This document shows, piece by piece, positions 50,255-57,826 of a DNA stretch of 64,000 nucleotides (position 1 is its first letter; each line of letters begins with the position of its first letter). Under the pieces are notes generated by a model, which saw nothing but the letters and a program-made list of their open reading frames with translations, searched no databases and was not told where the DNA came from. The stretch lies in NCBI RefSeq assembly GCF_003863365.1, contig NZ_RQXT01000028.1, positions 25,807-89,806 on the forward strand, written 5' to 3'. The position numbers and the translations under genes were made by a program. The stretch is from Mesorhizobium tamadayense (GTDB lineage Bacteria > Pseudomonadota > Alphaproteobacteria > Rhizobiales > Rhizobiaceae).

Positions 50255-51706
50255 TCACCCCAGGATACCGGCGACATGCTGGAACCACGCGACCAGCGGC
50301 GCCGGCAGATAGATGCCGGCGGCAAACACCAAAGCGAGGTGCGAGTACATCGGCGCATAGGACGCCTCTACCGGCGCCGTGCCGCCGCGCGGCTCGCCGA
50401 AGGCGAGGCTGGTCAGCCGCAGCAACAGCGCGCCGAAGGCGATGAGGAGCCCGAACACCAGCGGGATCGCCAGCAGCGGATGCCTGGCGAAGGTCGAGCT
50501 CACGACCAGGAACTCGCTCATGAAGATGCCGAGCGGCGGCAGGCCGGCGATGGCGACGACGCCGATGACGAGCGCCCAGCCAAGCCCGGGATGGCTTTCC
50601 GTCAGTCCTTTGATCTCGGAGATCTTCTGCGTGCCCTTGACCTGCGCGATATGGCCGACGGCGAAGAAGATCGCCGACTTGGTCAGGCTGTGCATGACCA
50701 TGTGCAGCAGGCCGGCGAAGTTGGCGAGCGGCCCGCCCATGCCGAAGGCGAAGACGATGATGCCCATGTGCTCGATCGAGGAATAGGCGAACAGGCGTTT
50801 GATGTCGCGGCGGCGGTAGAGCATGAAGGCGGCGAAGATCAGCGAGGTCAGCCCCATCGTGGCCATCAGCGGCCCCGGGCCGATCGCCTCGGGGCTCGCC
50901 GCAAGCAAGAGCTTGAAGCGCAACACGGCGTAGAGCGCGACGTTGAGCAGCAGGCCCGACAGCACCGCCGAGATCGGCGTCGGGCCCTCGGCATGCGCGT
51001 CGGGCAGCCAGGCGTGCAGGGGCGCGAGCCCGACCTTGGTCCCGTAGCCGAGCAGCAGGAAGATGAAGGCGACGCTGAGCAGGGCCGGGTCGAAATGCGC
51101 CGCCTTTTCAATGAGCACTGACCAGACCATGGCGTTGGTGCCTTCGCCAACGACCGGCTGCGCGGCCATGTAGACGAGGATGGTGCCGAAGAGAGCGAGC
51201 GCGATGCCGACGCTTCCCAGGATGAAATACTTCCAGGCCGCCTCCAGCGCCTCATGCGTGCGGTAGATGCCGACCATCAGCACGGTGGTCAGCGTGGCGA
51301 GCTCCACCGCGACCCACATCAGGCCGATATTGTTCGACACGAAGGCGAGGTTCATGCCGAACATCATGATCTGGTACATCGCGTGGTAGAATCTGAGGTT
51401 CGGCGCGGTCAGCCGGCCGGTCTCCAGCTCATGCGCGATATAGGAGGCGCTGAACACGCTGGTGGTGAAGCCGACGAACGTGTTGAGCACGATGAAGACG
51501 ATGTTGAGGTCGTCGACGATCAGATATTGTCCCGGCGCCGGCCGCTCGGTGACGAGCAGCGACAGCGCGGCGAGCAAGGTCAGCAGGCTGGCTATGACGT
51601 TCACGACCGCCGTCATGCGGTAGTTCGGCAGCGCCGCCAGAATGGCCGCGGCAGCCGCGGGAATGAAAAGGATGGCGGCCACGGCATCGAAGGAGAAGGC
51701 GGTCAC
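50255..51706 (-). CDS. hyfF: HyfF-type proton-pumping antiporter-like subunit (NuoN/NuoL-like)
   Basis: 483 aa from GTG 51706. About 13-14 helices with the Mrp/NuoL-like core: WVAVELATLTTVLMVGIYRT with the conserved Glu on helix 5, the helix-7 region AFIFLLLGYGTKVGLAPLHA with the Lys, and HAWLPDAHAEGPTPISAVLSG. It should pump H+ or Na+ driven by redox changes in the peripheral arm. Its start overlaps the hyfE stop as GTGA. Confidence 0.92.
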   Translation of the reverse strand: MTAFSFDAVAAILFIPAAAAAILAALPNYRMTAVVNVIASLLTLLAALSLLVTERPAPGQYLIVDDLNIVFIVLNTFVGFTTSVFSASYIAHELETGRLTAPNLRFYHAMYQIMMFGMNLAFVSNNIGLMWVAVELATLTTVLMVGIYRTHEALEAAWKYFILGSVGIALALFGTILVYMAAQPVVGEGTNAMVWSVLIEKAAHFDPALLSVAFIFLLLGYGTKVGLAPLHAWLPDAHAEGPTPISAVLSGLLLNVALYAVLRFKLLLAASPEAIGPGPLMATMGLTSLIFAAFMLYRRRDIKRLFAYSSIEHMGIIVFAFGMGGPLANFAGLLHMVMHSLTKSAIFFAVGHIAQVKGTQKISEIKGLTESHPGLGWALVIGVVAIAGLPPLGIFMSEFLVVSSTFARHPLLAIPLVFGLLIAFGALLLRLTSLAFGEPRGGTAPVEASYAPMYSHLALVFAAGIYLPAPLVAWFQHVAGILG

Positions 51707-52365
51707 CGGCGCTCTCCCCGGTAGTCGTCGAGCGCGCCGACATCGACCGAATCGAAGCGCTCCCGGATGCGGAACAGGAAGACGCCGATGACGATGAAGG
51801 CGATCAGGATCGAGAAGGCGACGCTGATCTCGACGACCAGCGGCATGCCCTTGGCGCCGGTTGCGGCGAGCACCAGGCCGTTTTCCAGCGACATGAAGCC
51901 GACGACCTGGCTGACGGCGTTGCGCCTTGTGACCATCACCAGGAGCCCCAGCAGGATGATCGACAGCGCGAAGGCGAGGTCCTCGCGGGCGAGCGGGTCG
52001 GCCTCGGGCGTGACCCTGAGCATCAGCACCATGGAAAGCGTCACCAGCCCGATACCGGCGAGCATGGTCGGGCCGATGCCGACGGCGGTCTCGATGTCGC
52101 GGTGGATGCCGAGCCGCTGGATGATACGGTGCAGGCCGACGGGAATGACGATCGCCTTGAAGACCAGCGCTATTGCCGCGGTGATGTAGAGATGATGCGC
52201 GTCCTGGATATAGGCCTGCCAGGCCACCGACAGCGCAAGCACGACCGCATGCAGGGCAAAGACGTTTATCAGCGCGAACAGCCGGTCCTGGTAGAGCATC
52301 ATGAAGGAGACCAGCACCAGGCTGCCGGCGAGCAGATGGGCGATGTCGAAGGTGAGACCGTTCAT
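51703..52365 (-). CDS. hyfE: HyfE-type membrane subunit
   Basis: 220 aa from ATG 52365. Six to seven helices: LLAGSLVLVSFMMLYQDRLF, HLYITAAIALVFKAIVIPVG, LVTLSMVLMLRV, FALSIILLGLLVMVTRRNAV and FSILIAFIVIGVFLF. The N-terminal part is like NuoJ/NuoK-type small subunits, with a conserved Glu in GFMSLENGLVL, the NuoK Glu position. HyfE fuses such roles in the hydrogenase-4 complex. Its ATG shares one base with the hyfC TGA. Confidence 0.9.
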   Translation of the reverse strand: MNGLTFDIAHLLAGSLVLVSFMMLYQDRLFALINVFALHAVVLALSVAWQAYIQDAHHLYITAAIALVFKAIVIPVGLHRIIQRLGIHRDIETAVGIGPTMLAGIGLVTLSMVLMLRVTPEADPLAREDLAFALSIILLGLLVMVTRRNAVSQVVGFMSLENGLVLAATGAKGMPLVVEISVAFSILIAFIVIGVFLFRIRERFDSVDVGALDDYRGERR

Positions 52366-53321
52366 CACAGGCTCCGCGAGACGAACAGCAGAAGCGTGCC
52401 GAGCAGCGCCAGCATCAGCGCCGCGCCGAGGAAATCCGGCACGCGGAAGACGCGCATCTTGGCGACCGCCGTCTCGAACACGGCAAGCAGGATGGCAAGC
52501 ACCGCGAGCTTGACCAGATAGGCGGCGGCGCCGATGGCCAGCGCTTTCGGCCCCGCTCCGGCATGCGCCAGCCCCCACGGCAGGAAGACGCAGGAGATCA
52601 GCGACACGTAGAGCAGCAGCTTGAGGAAGGTGGCGAGCTCGATCATCGCCAGATGGCGGCCGGAATATTCCAGGATCATCGCCTCATGCACCATGGTGAG
52701 CTCCAGATGCGTGGCCGGATTGTCGACCGGTATGCGCGCGTTCTCGGCGATCGCCACCATCACCAGTGCGATCAGCGACATGCCGAGCGACACCCGCAGT
52801 CCGACCTCGGGCGAGCCCATGAAGGCCGCGACCGTCGAAAGCTGCGTGGCGCCGGCCACCAGCGCCAGGCTGAACACGATGAGCAGCATCGCGGGTTCGG
52901 CCAGCGAGGCGATCATCACCTCGCGGCTGGCGCCGATGCCGCCGAAGCTGGTGCCGACGTCCATTCCGGCCAGCGCCTGGAAGAAGCGCGCGCTGCCGAG
53001 CAGCGCCACTATGACGATGAGATCGGCGGTCCAGCTGAACTGGAGGCCGGCGGCGAATGTCGGAACCAGCGCCGCCGCGACCCAGGTGGCGGCGAAGATC
53101 AGATAGGGCGTGACGCGGAACAGCCAGGACGCGTTGTCCGCCAGCACGACCTCCTTGCGCATCAGCCTGGCCAGATCGCGGTAGGGCTGGATCAGCGAAG
53201 GTCCCTGCCGCCTGACCAGCCTCGCCTTCACCTTGCGCACGAAGCCGATCAGCAGCGGCGCCAGCAAAAGCACCAGGAGCATCTGCGCGCCCTGCACGGC
53301 CAGCTCGAAGATCACGGCCAT
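52365..53321 (-). CDS. hyfC: HyfC-type membrane subunit (NuoH-like)
   Basis: 318 aa from ATG 53321. About eight helices. It has the NuoH/HyfC signature RLVRRQGPSLIQPYRDLARL in the first cytoplasmic loop and the later ENARIPVDNPATHLELTMVH, which line the quinone-like channel of complex I. It would link the hydrophilic arm to the pumping subunits. It overlaps hyfB by 10 bp. Confidence 0.94.
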   Translation of the reverse strand: MAVIFELAVQGAQMLLVLLLAPLLIGFVRKVKARLVRRQGPSLIQPYRDLARLMRKEVVLADNASWLFRVTPYLIFAATWVAAALVPTFAAGLQFSWTADLIVIVALLGSARFFQALAGMDVGTSFGGIGASREVMIASLAEPAMLLIVFSLALVAGATQLSTVAAFMGSPEVGLRVSLGMSLIALVMVAIAENARIPVDNPATHLELTMVHEAMILEYSGRHLAMIELATFLKLLLYVSLISCVFLPWGLAHAGAGPKALAIGAAAYLVKLAVLAILLAVFETAVAKMRVFRVPDFLGAALMLALLGTLLLFVSRSL

Positions 53322-55330
53322 AGCGCAAGCACCAGAAGCAGGATGACGAGATAGAGGAAGACCAGCGTCAGATAGCGGCGGATGGTCAGGAACTGCAGGT
53401 GGTTCAGCCGTTCGGTGGCGAAATCGATCGCGCCGGAGATCGGTTGGTAGAACGTCTCCCAGGCCACGTCGTGTATGTCCACCTTGAGGCGTGCCGGTTC
53501 GAGCGCGCCCGGCGCCGGCATCTCCACCGTCTCCCGGGCGCGGAAGGCGAAGCCGCCGAAGACCCGGCGAATGGGCTGCGCGAAGCTGACGGCCGTGTAT
53601 TGCGCGGCGGGCACTGCGTCCGCGAAGCCGCATCCCCATGCCGGGCCCCGGCGCAGCGCGTGCGAGGCGAAGCGGTGGATGACGAAGGCCGCCAGCGACG
53701 CCGAGATCGTGATGAAGACGAACACCAGCAGGCCGTTATAGGAGCTGCGGCTCTCGGCGATCGGCACGATCGACAGCCATGGCTGCGCCGTCTGCACCGG
53801 CATGCTCTCGCCGATGAGCGAAAGCGTCACCGGCGAGAGCCCGTCGATGACGAAGCCCGGCAAAATGCCGGCGAGCAGGCAGAAGACGGCAAGCACGGCC
53901 ATCGCCGCCAGCGACGGGCGGTCGACCTCACGCGCCTGTCCCACCACCGCCGATCGCGCCCGGCCAAGGAAGGTGATGCCGAACGCCTTCACGAAGCAGG
54001 CCGCGGCCAACGCCGCCGCCAGCGCCAGCATGCCGCCGACAGCCGGCACGATGACCTTCAGCCCCCATTGCGGCAGCTCGGGACTTTGCAAAATGGCCTG
54101 GAAGACCAGCCATTCGGAAGCGAAGCCGTTGAAGGGCGGCAGCGCCGCGATCGAGACGCAGCCGACGAGGAAGACGAAGCTGGTCACCGGCATGCGATGG
54201 ATGAGGCCGCCGAGCTTCTCCATGTCGCGCTCGCCGGTCGCGGTCAGCACGGCGCCGGCGCCGAAGAACAGCAGGCTCTTGAAGAAGGAATGGTTCAGCA
54301 CGTGGAAGAGCGCCGCGGTGAAGGCCAGCGCCGCGGCCGACGGCATGGCGTTCGCCTTGAAAGCAAGCGCCAGGCCGAGGCTGGCGAAGATGACGCCGAT
54401 GTTCTCGATGGTCGAGTAGGCAAGCAGCCGCTTGAGGTCCTTCTCCATCAGCGCATGGAGGATGCCGAGGACCGCCGTTACGCCGCCGATGAGAAGGACG
54501 ACGACGCCAGACCACCACGCCGGCGCGCCCAGCAGGTCGAACACCACGCGGATGAAGCCGTAGACGGCGACCTTCGTCATGATGCCGCTCATCAGCGCCG
54601 AGACATGGCTGGGCGCGGCCGGATGGGCAAGCGGCAGCCAGGCGTGCAGCGGCACGAGGCCGGCCTTGGAACCGGCGCCGAGCAGCATGAGGGCGAGCAC
54701 CGCGCCGGCGGTGAGCAGGCCGGGATGCGCCGTCCGCATCGCGTCGAACGCATAGGTTCCCGCCGGTCCGGCCAGCAGGCCGAAGGCAAGCAGCAGCGCC
54801 AGCGTGCCGAAGCTCGCCATCACCAGATAGATGTAGCCGGCCCGCCTGTTGGCCTCGTCGCGATGGTGCGCCATGACCAGTGCCCACGAGGCGAGCGACA
54901 TGAATTCCCACGACAACAGGAAGCTGAAGGCGTCGTTAGCCAGCACGACGAGGTTCATGCCGGCGAGAAAGGCCGGATAGAACGGCAGCACCCGATGCGG
55001 TTGGGATTCGTGCCGGCCATAACCCAGGCCATAGAGGCTGGTGACGGCGCCGCCCAGGTTGACGACGACGAGGAAGAAGGCCGACAGGCCGTCGAGACGG
55101 AACCGGGCGCCTGTCCACGGCAGCCCGAGCGGCAAGGTGATGGCGGACACCTCGCCGGGATTGCCCGCGAGATGGCCCGCGACGATCGCGAGCACGGCGA
55201 CCGAAATGGCGAGCGCCGCCCCATAAACCAGGCTCGTCGCCGAGGCGCGCCGGCTCACCGCTGCGGCCAGGATGGCTGTTCCCAGAAGCGCGGCAGGGCC
55301 GCACAACAGAAAAGCAACGATCGAAATCAC
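53312..55330 (-). CDS. hyfB: HyfB-type proton-pumping antiporter-like subunit (NuoL-like)
   Basis: 672 aa from GTG 55330. It has about 16 helices with the antiporter core (FLLSWEFMSLASWALVMAHH with the key Glu; LVPLHAWLPLAHPAAPSHVS; MEKDLKRLLAYSTIENIGVI). The long C-terminal extension past about residue 560 ends in a helix (LTLVFLYLVILLLVLALW) and resembles the HyfB/HycC tail. With hyfF it gives the complex two pumping modules. Its start overlaps the HTH gene stop (GTGA). Confidence 0.93.
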   Translation of the reverse strand: MISIVAFLLCGPAALLGTAILAAAVSRRASATSLVYGAALAISVAVLAIVAGHLAGNPGEVSAITLPLGLPWTGARFRLDGLSAFFLVVVNLGGAVTSLYGLGYGRHESQPHRVLPFYPAFLAGMNLVVLANDAFSFLLSWEFMSLASWALVMAHHRDEANRRAGYIYLVMASFGTLALLLAFGLLAGPAGTYAFDAMRTAHPGLLTAGAVLALMLLGAGSKAGLVPLHAWLPLAHPAAPSHVSALMSGIMTKVAVYGFIRVVFDLLGAPAWWSGVVVLLIGGVTAVLGILHALMEKDLKRLLAYSTIENIGVIFASLGLALAFKANAMPSAAALAFTAALFHVLNHSFFKSLLFFGAGAVLTATGERDMEKLGGLIHRMPVTSFVFLVGCVSIAALPPFNGFASEWLVFQAILQSPELPQWGLKVIVPAVGGMLALAAALAAACFVKAFGITFLGRARSAVVGQAREVDRPSLAAMAVLAVFCLLAGILPGFVIDGLSPVTLSLIGESMPVQTAQPWLSIVPIAESRSSYNGLLVFVFITISASLAAFVIHRFASHALRRGPAWGCGFADAVPAAQYTAVSFAQPIRRVFGGFAFRARETVEMPAPGALEPARLKVDIHDVAWETFYQPISGAIDFATERLNHLQFLTIRRYLTLVFLYLVILLLVLALWP

Positions 55331-55632
55331 GGCGGGCTCCCGCCGGGCTCGGCATCGCCGCCATCGGATGTCCTGGTCGGATCGAAGCCGGTCTTCAGCC
55401 GCACCCCGCGTCCGCCGCCCTGGCTGACCGCACCTTCCCCGATCAATTCGATGCCGGCCATCTCAAGCGCGGCGATCAGTTTCATCAGCGAATCGACATT
55501 GCCCCGGATGATCGACCCGCTGGCTTCCATGCGCTGGATCGTCGGCACCGAAAGGCCGGACAGTTCGGCAAGCCGGCGCTGGTCGATGCCGAGCAGCGAC
55601 CTGGCGGCGCGCAATTGCGGTGCGGTTATCAC
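55327..55632 (-). CDS. XRE-type HTH regulator at the head of the hyf-like operon
   Basis: 101 aa from GTG 55632. A single HTH_3 domain (about 3-58: ITAPQLRAARSLLGIDQRRL, then AELSGLSVPTIQRMEASGS) is followed by a short acidic-glycine C-terminus with no ligand domain. It starts the hyf-like operon and is translationally coupled to hyfB, so it probably controls its own operon (inference). A promoter is visible at 55679-55706. Confidence 0.88.
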   Translation of the reverse strand: MITAPQLRAARSLLGIDQRRLAELSGLSVPTIQRMEASGSIIRGNVDSLMKLIAALEMAGIELIGEGAVSQGGGRGVRLKTGFDPTRTSDGGDAEPGGSPP

Positions 55633-56025
55633 CGGCGACCCTCTGGATCAGTTCTGAGATATGATGTCTACGCTCTCCAGCATACATAAGAGTGTTCCAG
55701 CGTCAATTACTGATGTTTCAAACATCTATGTTGGTGGCAATGCGCCCCGATGGGCGGAGTTCCTTGCAGCAGGAACGAGCAAGCTCTCTGTGTGGAAGCC
55801 AGGAGTGGGGAGCGTCCCGACACGGGTTTGTCTACCGAGGCTCTCGCCGAAGCCGAATCTTAAGACGTTAGCACCGTTGATCGGGCGCCGTCGCGAGCTG
55901 ACCAAAAGGCCGTTCTTCTCGTGGATCGCTGGTGAGTTTGGGAGCGGCTCAGAATCGCGTTCCTGCCGCCAGCCACCGGTCGAGCCAGACCAGCACTTCC
56001 CCGGCCGCGGATAGGGGTTCTGCGT
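55633..56025. other. 393-bp region upstream of the hyf-like operon
   Basis: Besides the promoter at 55679-55706 I see no gene. A plus-strand open frame from 55661 has no recognisable features. Just after the sigma factor's stop a minus-strand frame reads EVLVWLDRWLAAGTRF-stop, perhaps the tail of a lost hydrolase, but it is too short to call. Confidence 0.45.
55679..55706 (-). promoter_or_regulatory. Likely sigma-70 promoter of the HTH-hyf operon
   Basis: On the minus strand TTGACG (55706-55701), a 16-bp spacer, then TATGCT (55684-55679). The expected leader is about 40 nt before the GTG start. Fit is good but not experimentally tested. Confidence 0.55.
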
Positions 56026-56910
56026 TCAATCGGCAAACAGGATTTCCGCCTCTGTGACACAGTAGGGCGCGTAACGGAAATCGCGGATCCCCGCGACCTC
56101 ATCGCCGCGCCAGTCGATCAGCACGAAGCCGCGCACCGCATTGTCCGCCTGCGGGTTGCGTATCAGGATCGCCGGCCGGCCATCGATGAAGCCGAGCGAC
56201 AGCGCCCAATCGCTGACGCGGTCGTAATTGCCGAAATAGGTCGAGGCTTCCTTCTTGCCGCTGAGGCGGGTCCGGTTCACGACCTCGAGCTCAATGTCTT
56301 CGGCGATCAGCGCCCTGACCCCATCGAAGTCGCGCGCGTTGAACAGGTCGATGTAGCGGCGCAGCCGGCGCTCCTCTTGCGGATCGAGCTTCGGCACGGG
56401 CGCTTCATCCGGCATCGCCGCCAGCGCCTTCAACTCCGCCCGGCCGCGATGCAGCGCCGCCTTGGTGGCGGCAAGAGTGGCGCCCGTCACCTCGCAGGTC
56501 TCAAACAGGCTGAGGCCGAGCACATCGACCAGGATAACCGCGCTGCGCTGCGCCAGCGTGAGCTGCATGAAGCTGCGCAGGCTCGTCGCAGCCGCGAGCC
56601 GCGCCTCCGCACTGGCGGAGAGATCCTCTATTCCGGTCATGTCGGCCTCGGTCATGCGGGAGCGCTCCCGCTGGCGGCGGCGCAGATGATCCTGAGCCGC
56701 ATTGTGGGCGATCCGGAACAGCCACTGCTCGGGACGCTCGACAGCGGCGCCGCCGTCATGCGCGGCAAGCGCCTTCACCGCCGCCTCCTGCACGATGTCC
56801 TCGCCCTCGATGGCCGAGCCGGCCATGCGTGCGGCATAGCGGTGCAGTTTCGGCCGTAGGTCGACGAGCATGGCTTCGAGTGCCGCGCGGTCGAATGTCG
56901 CTGTGCTCAT
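56026..56910 (-). CDS. ECF-type sigma factor with C-terminal SnoaL/NTF2-like domain
   Basis: 294 aa from ATG 56910. Region 2 covers about 10-85 (LHRYAARMAGSAIEGEDIVQ, then AVKALAAHD and QWLFRIAHNAAQDHLRRRQR), and region 4 about 120-175 (MQLTLAQRSAVILVDVLGLS, LFETCEVTGATLAATKAALH). A SnoaL-like domain follows (about 195-290: RRYIDLFNARDFDGVRALIA). Such fused factors (ECF41 and relatives) are thought to use the extra domain in place of an anti-sigma factor. It is preceded by a 106-aa gene on the same transcript and faces a VOC-family gene. Confidence 0.9.
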   Translation of the reverse strand: MSTATFDRAALEAMLVDLRPKLHRYAARMAGSAIEGEDIVQEAAVKALAAHDGGAAVERPEQWLFRIAHNAAQDHLRRRQRERSRMTEADMTGIEDLSASAEARLAAATSLRSFMQLTLAQRSAVILVDVLGLSLFETCEVTGATLAATKAALHRGRAELKALAAMPDEAPVPKLDPQEERRLRRYIDLFNARDFDGVRALIAEDIELEVVNRTRLSGKKEASTYFGNYDRVSDWALSLGFIDGRPAILIRNPQADNAVRGFVLIDWRGDEVAGIRDFRYAPYCVTEAEILFAD

Positions 56911-56958
56911 CGCCCTCGTTCTCTTAATCGCCGGCTCGGTTAGCCATACCACGTTCGG

Positions 56959-57279
56959 TCAAGCTGGCACGGCCTCGTCGGCGTTAGCCAGCATATGATA
57001 GTTGCCGATGATCCTCGCTGACGATCTGACGAGCGGTGTCGAGCGCCGCTCGGCGTGATCGGCGCCGAAGGCCTTGAATGCCTCGAGCCCGGTCAGCGCC
57101 GAGCTGTCCTTGTCGTAGCCGACCAGATGGACGAATTCGCCGTCCTCCAGCTCGAGCACCAGATAGCGCACGGATTGCGGCTTGGTTTGATCCAGCGCCT
57201 CGAACACCTTTGCCACCAGCGCCCGGTTCTCGGCGATGCTGGCGTCCTTCACGCCGTAGCGGATGAGATTGTAGGTCAT
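56959..57279 (-). CDS. Small ABM-like (dimeric alpha-beta barrel) protein
   Basis: 106 aa. The opening MTYNLIRYGVKDASIAENRA, an internal helix LVAKVFEALDQ and a strand RYLVLELEDGEFVHLVGY fit the antibiotic-biosynthesis-monooxygenase-like fold, but the family is a guess. It is upstream of the sigma gene (48 bp gap) on the same strand. ECF41-type factors often sit beside small oxidoreductase-like genes, and this could be that partner. Confidence 0.62.
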   Translation of the reverse strand: MTYNLIRYGVKDASIAENRALVAKVFEALDQTKPQSVRYLVLELEDGEFVHLVGYDKDSSALTGLEAFKAFGADHAERRSTPLVRSSARIIGNYHMLANADEAVPA

Positions 57280-57427
57280 GGTCGTCTCCTGGTTGGTGGG
57301 TCTGCGTGAGGAAGACGTTTCGTGCGGCCGAAAGGATTCTCACCGGCTCGCGAATCTTTTTGTCGGCCGACATCGTCTTACACGCGTGGAGGCCGCACCC
57401 GCGGCCTCCACGATGAGGAGAGACATC

Positions 57428-57793
57428 ATGCATATCCAGTTTGCCGAACTTCCGGTGTTCGACCAGGACCGCGCCAAGGCGTTCTACACAGACAACCTCG
57501 CGTGCCACGTCATAGCCGACCAGTCGATGGGGGATGGTGGCTGGCGCTGGGTAGAGCTAGCGTTCCCCTACGCGGTCACCAACCTGCATTTCATCAAGCG
57601 CGCCGATGCAGCACCGAGCGCGGAGCCGGTGCTCGTCCTGGTCGACGATGATGTCGAGGCAAGGGTAGCATCGTTCAAGGCCAAGGGCGTCGAGATCGTG
57701 ACCGAACCGCAGGAGGCGCCGTGGCAGCCGGGCCGAACCGTCGCCGAGTTCCGCGACAGTGAAGGCAATCGCATGGTGCTGGCCAGCCGGTAG
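57428..57793 (+). CDS. VOC family (glyoxalase/bleomycin resistance-like) protein
   Basis: 121 aa from ATG 57428, with GAGGAGAGACATC before it. One beta-alpha-beta-beta-beta module pair: MHIQFAELPVFDQDRAKAFY, WRWVELAFPY, LVLVDDDVEARVASFKAKGV and AEFRDSEGNRMVLA. The last Glu-region (FRDSEGN) is the standard metal-binding strand. The substrate is unknown. It is divergent from the sigma-factor operon and a plausible target of that sigma factor. Confidence 0.9.
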   Translation: MHIQFAELPVFDQDRAKAFYTDNLACHVIADQSMGDGGWRWVELAFPYAVTNLHFIKRADAAPSAEPVLVLVDDDVEARVASFKAKGVEIVTEPQEAPWQPGRTVAEFRDSEGNRMVLASR

Positions 57794-57826
57794 TCGGCAT
57801 CGCTTCGCGGTCGCCGACCTATGCGG

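Noticed and set aside
53399..55657. A 752-codon open frame on the plus strand
   Set aside because: It lies antisense to hyfB and the HTH gene and is rich in His/Arg/Gln from their third codon positions. GC-rich genes produce such shadows; no motif supports it.
55960..56030. Short minus-strand frame reading EVLVWLDRWLAAGTRF
   Set aside because: It resembles the tail of a hydrolase, but 20-26 residues are too few to support a call.
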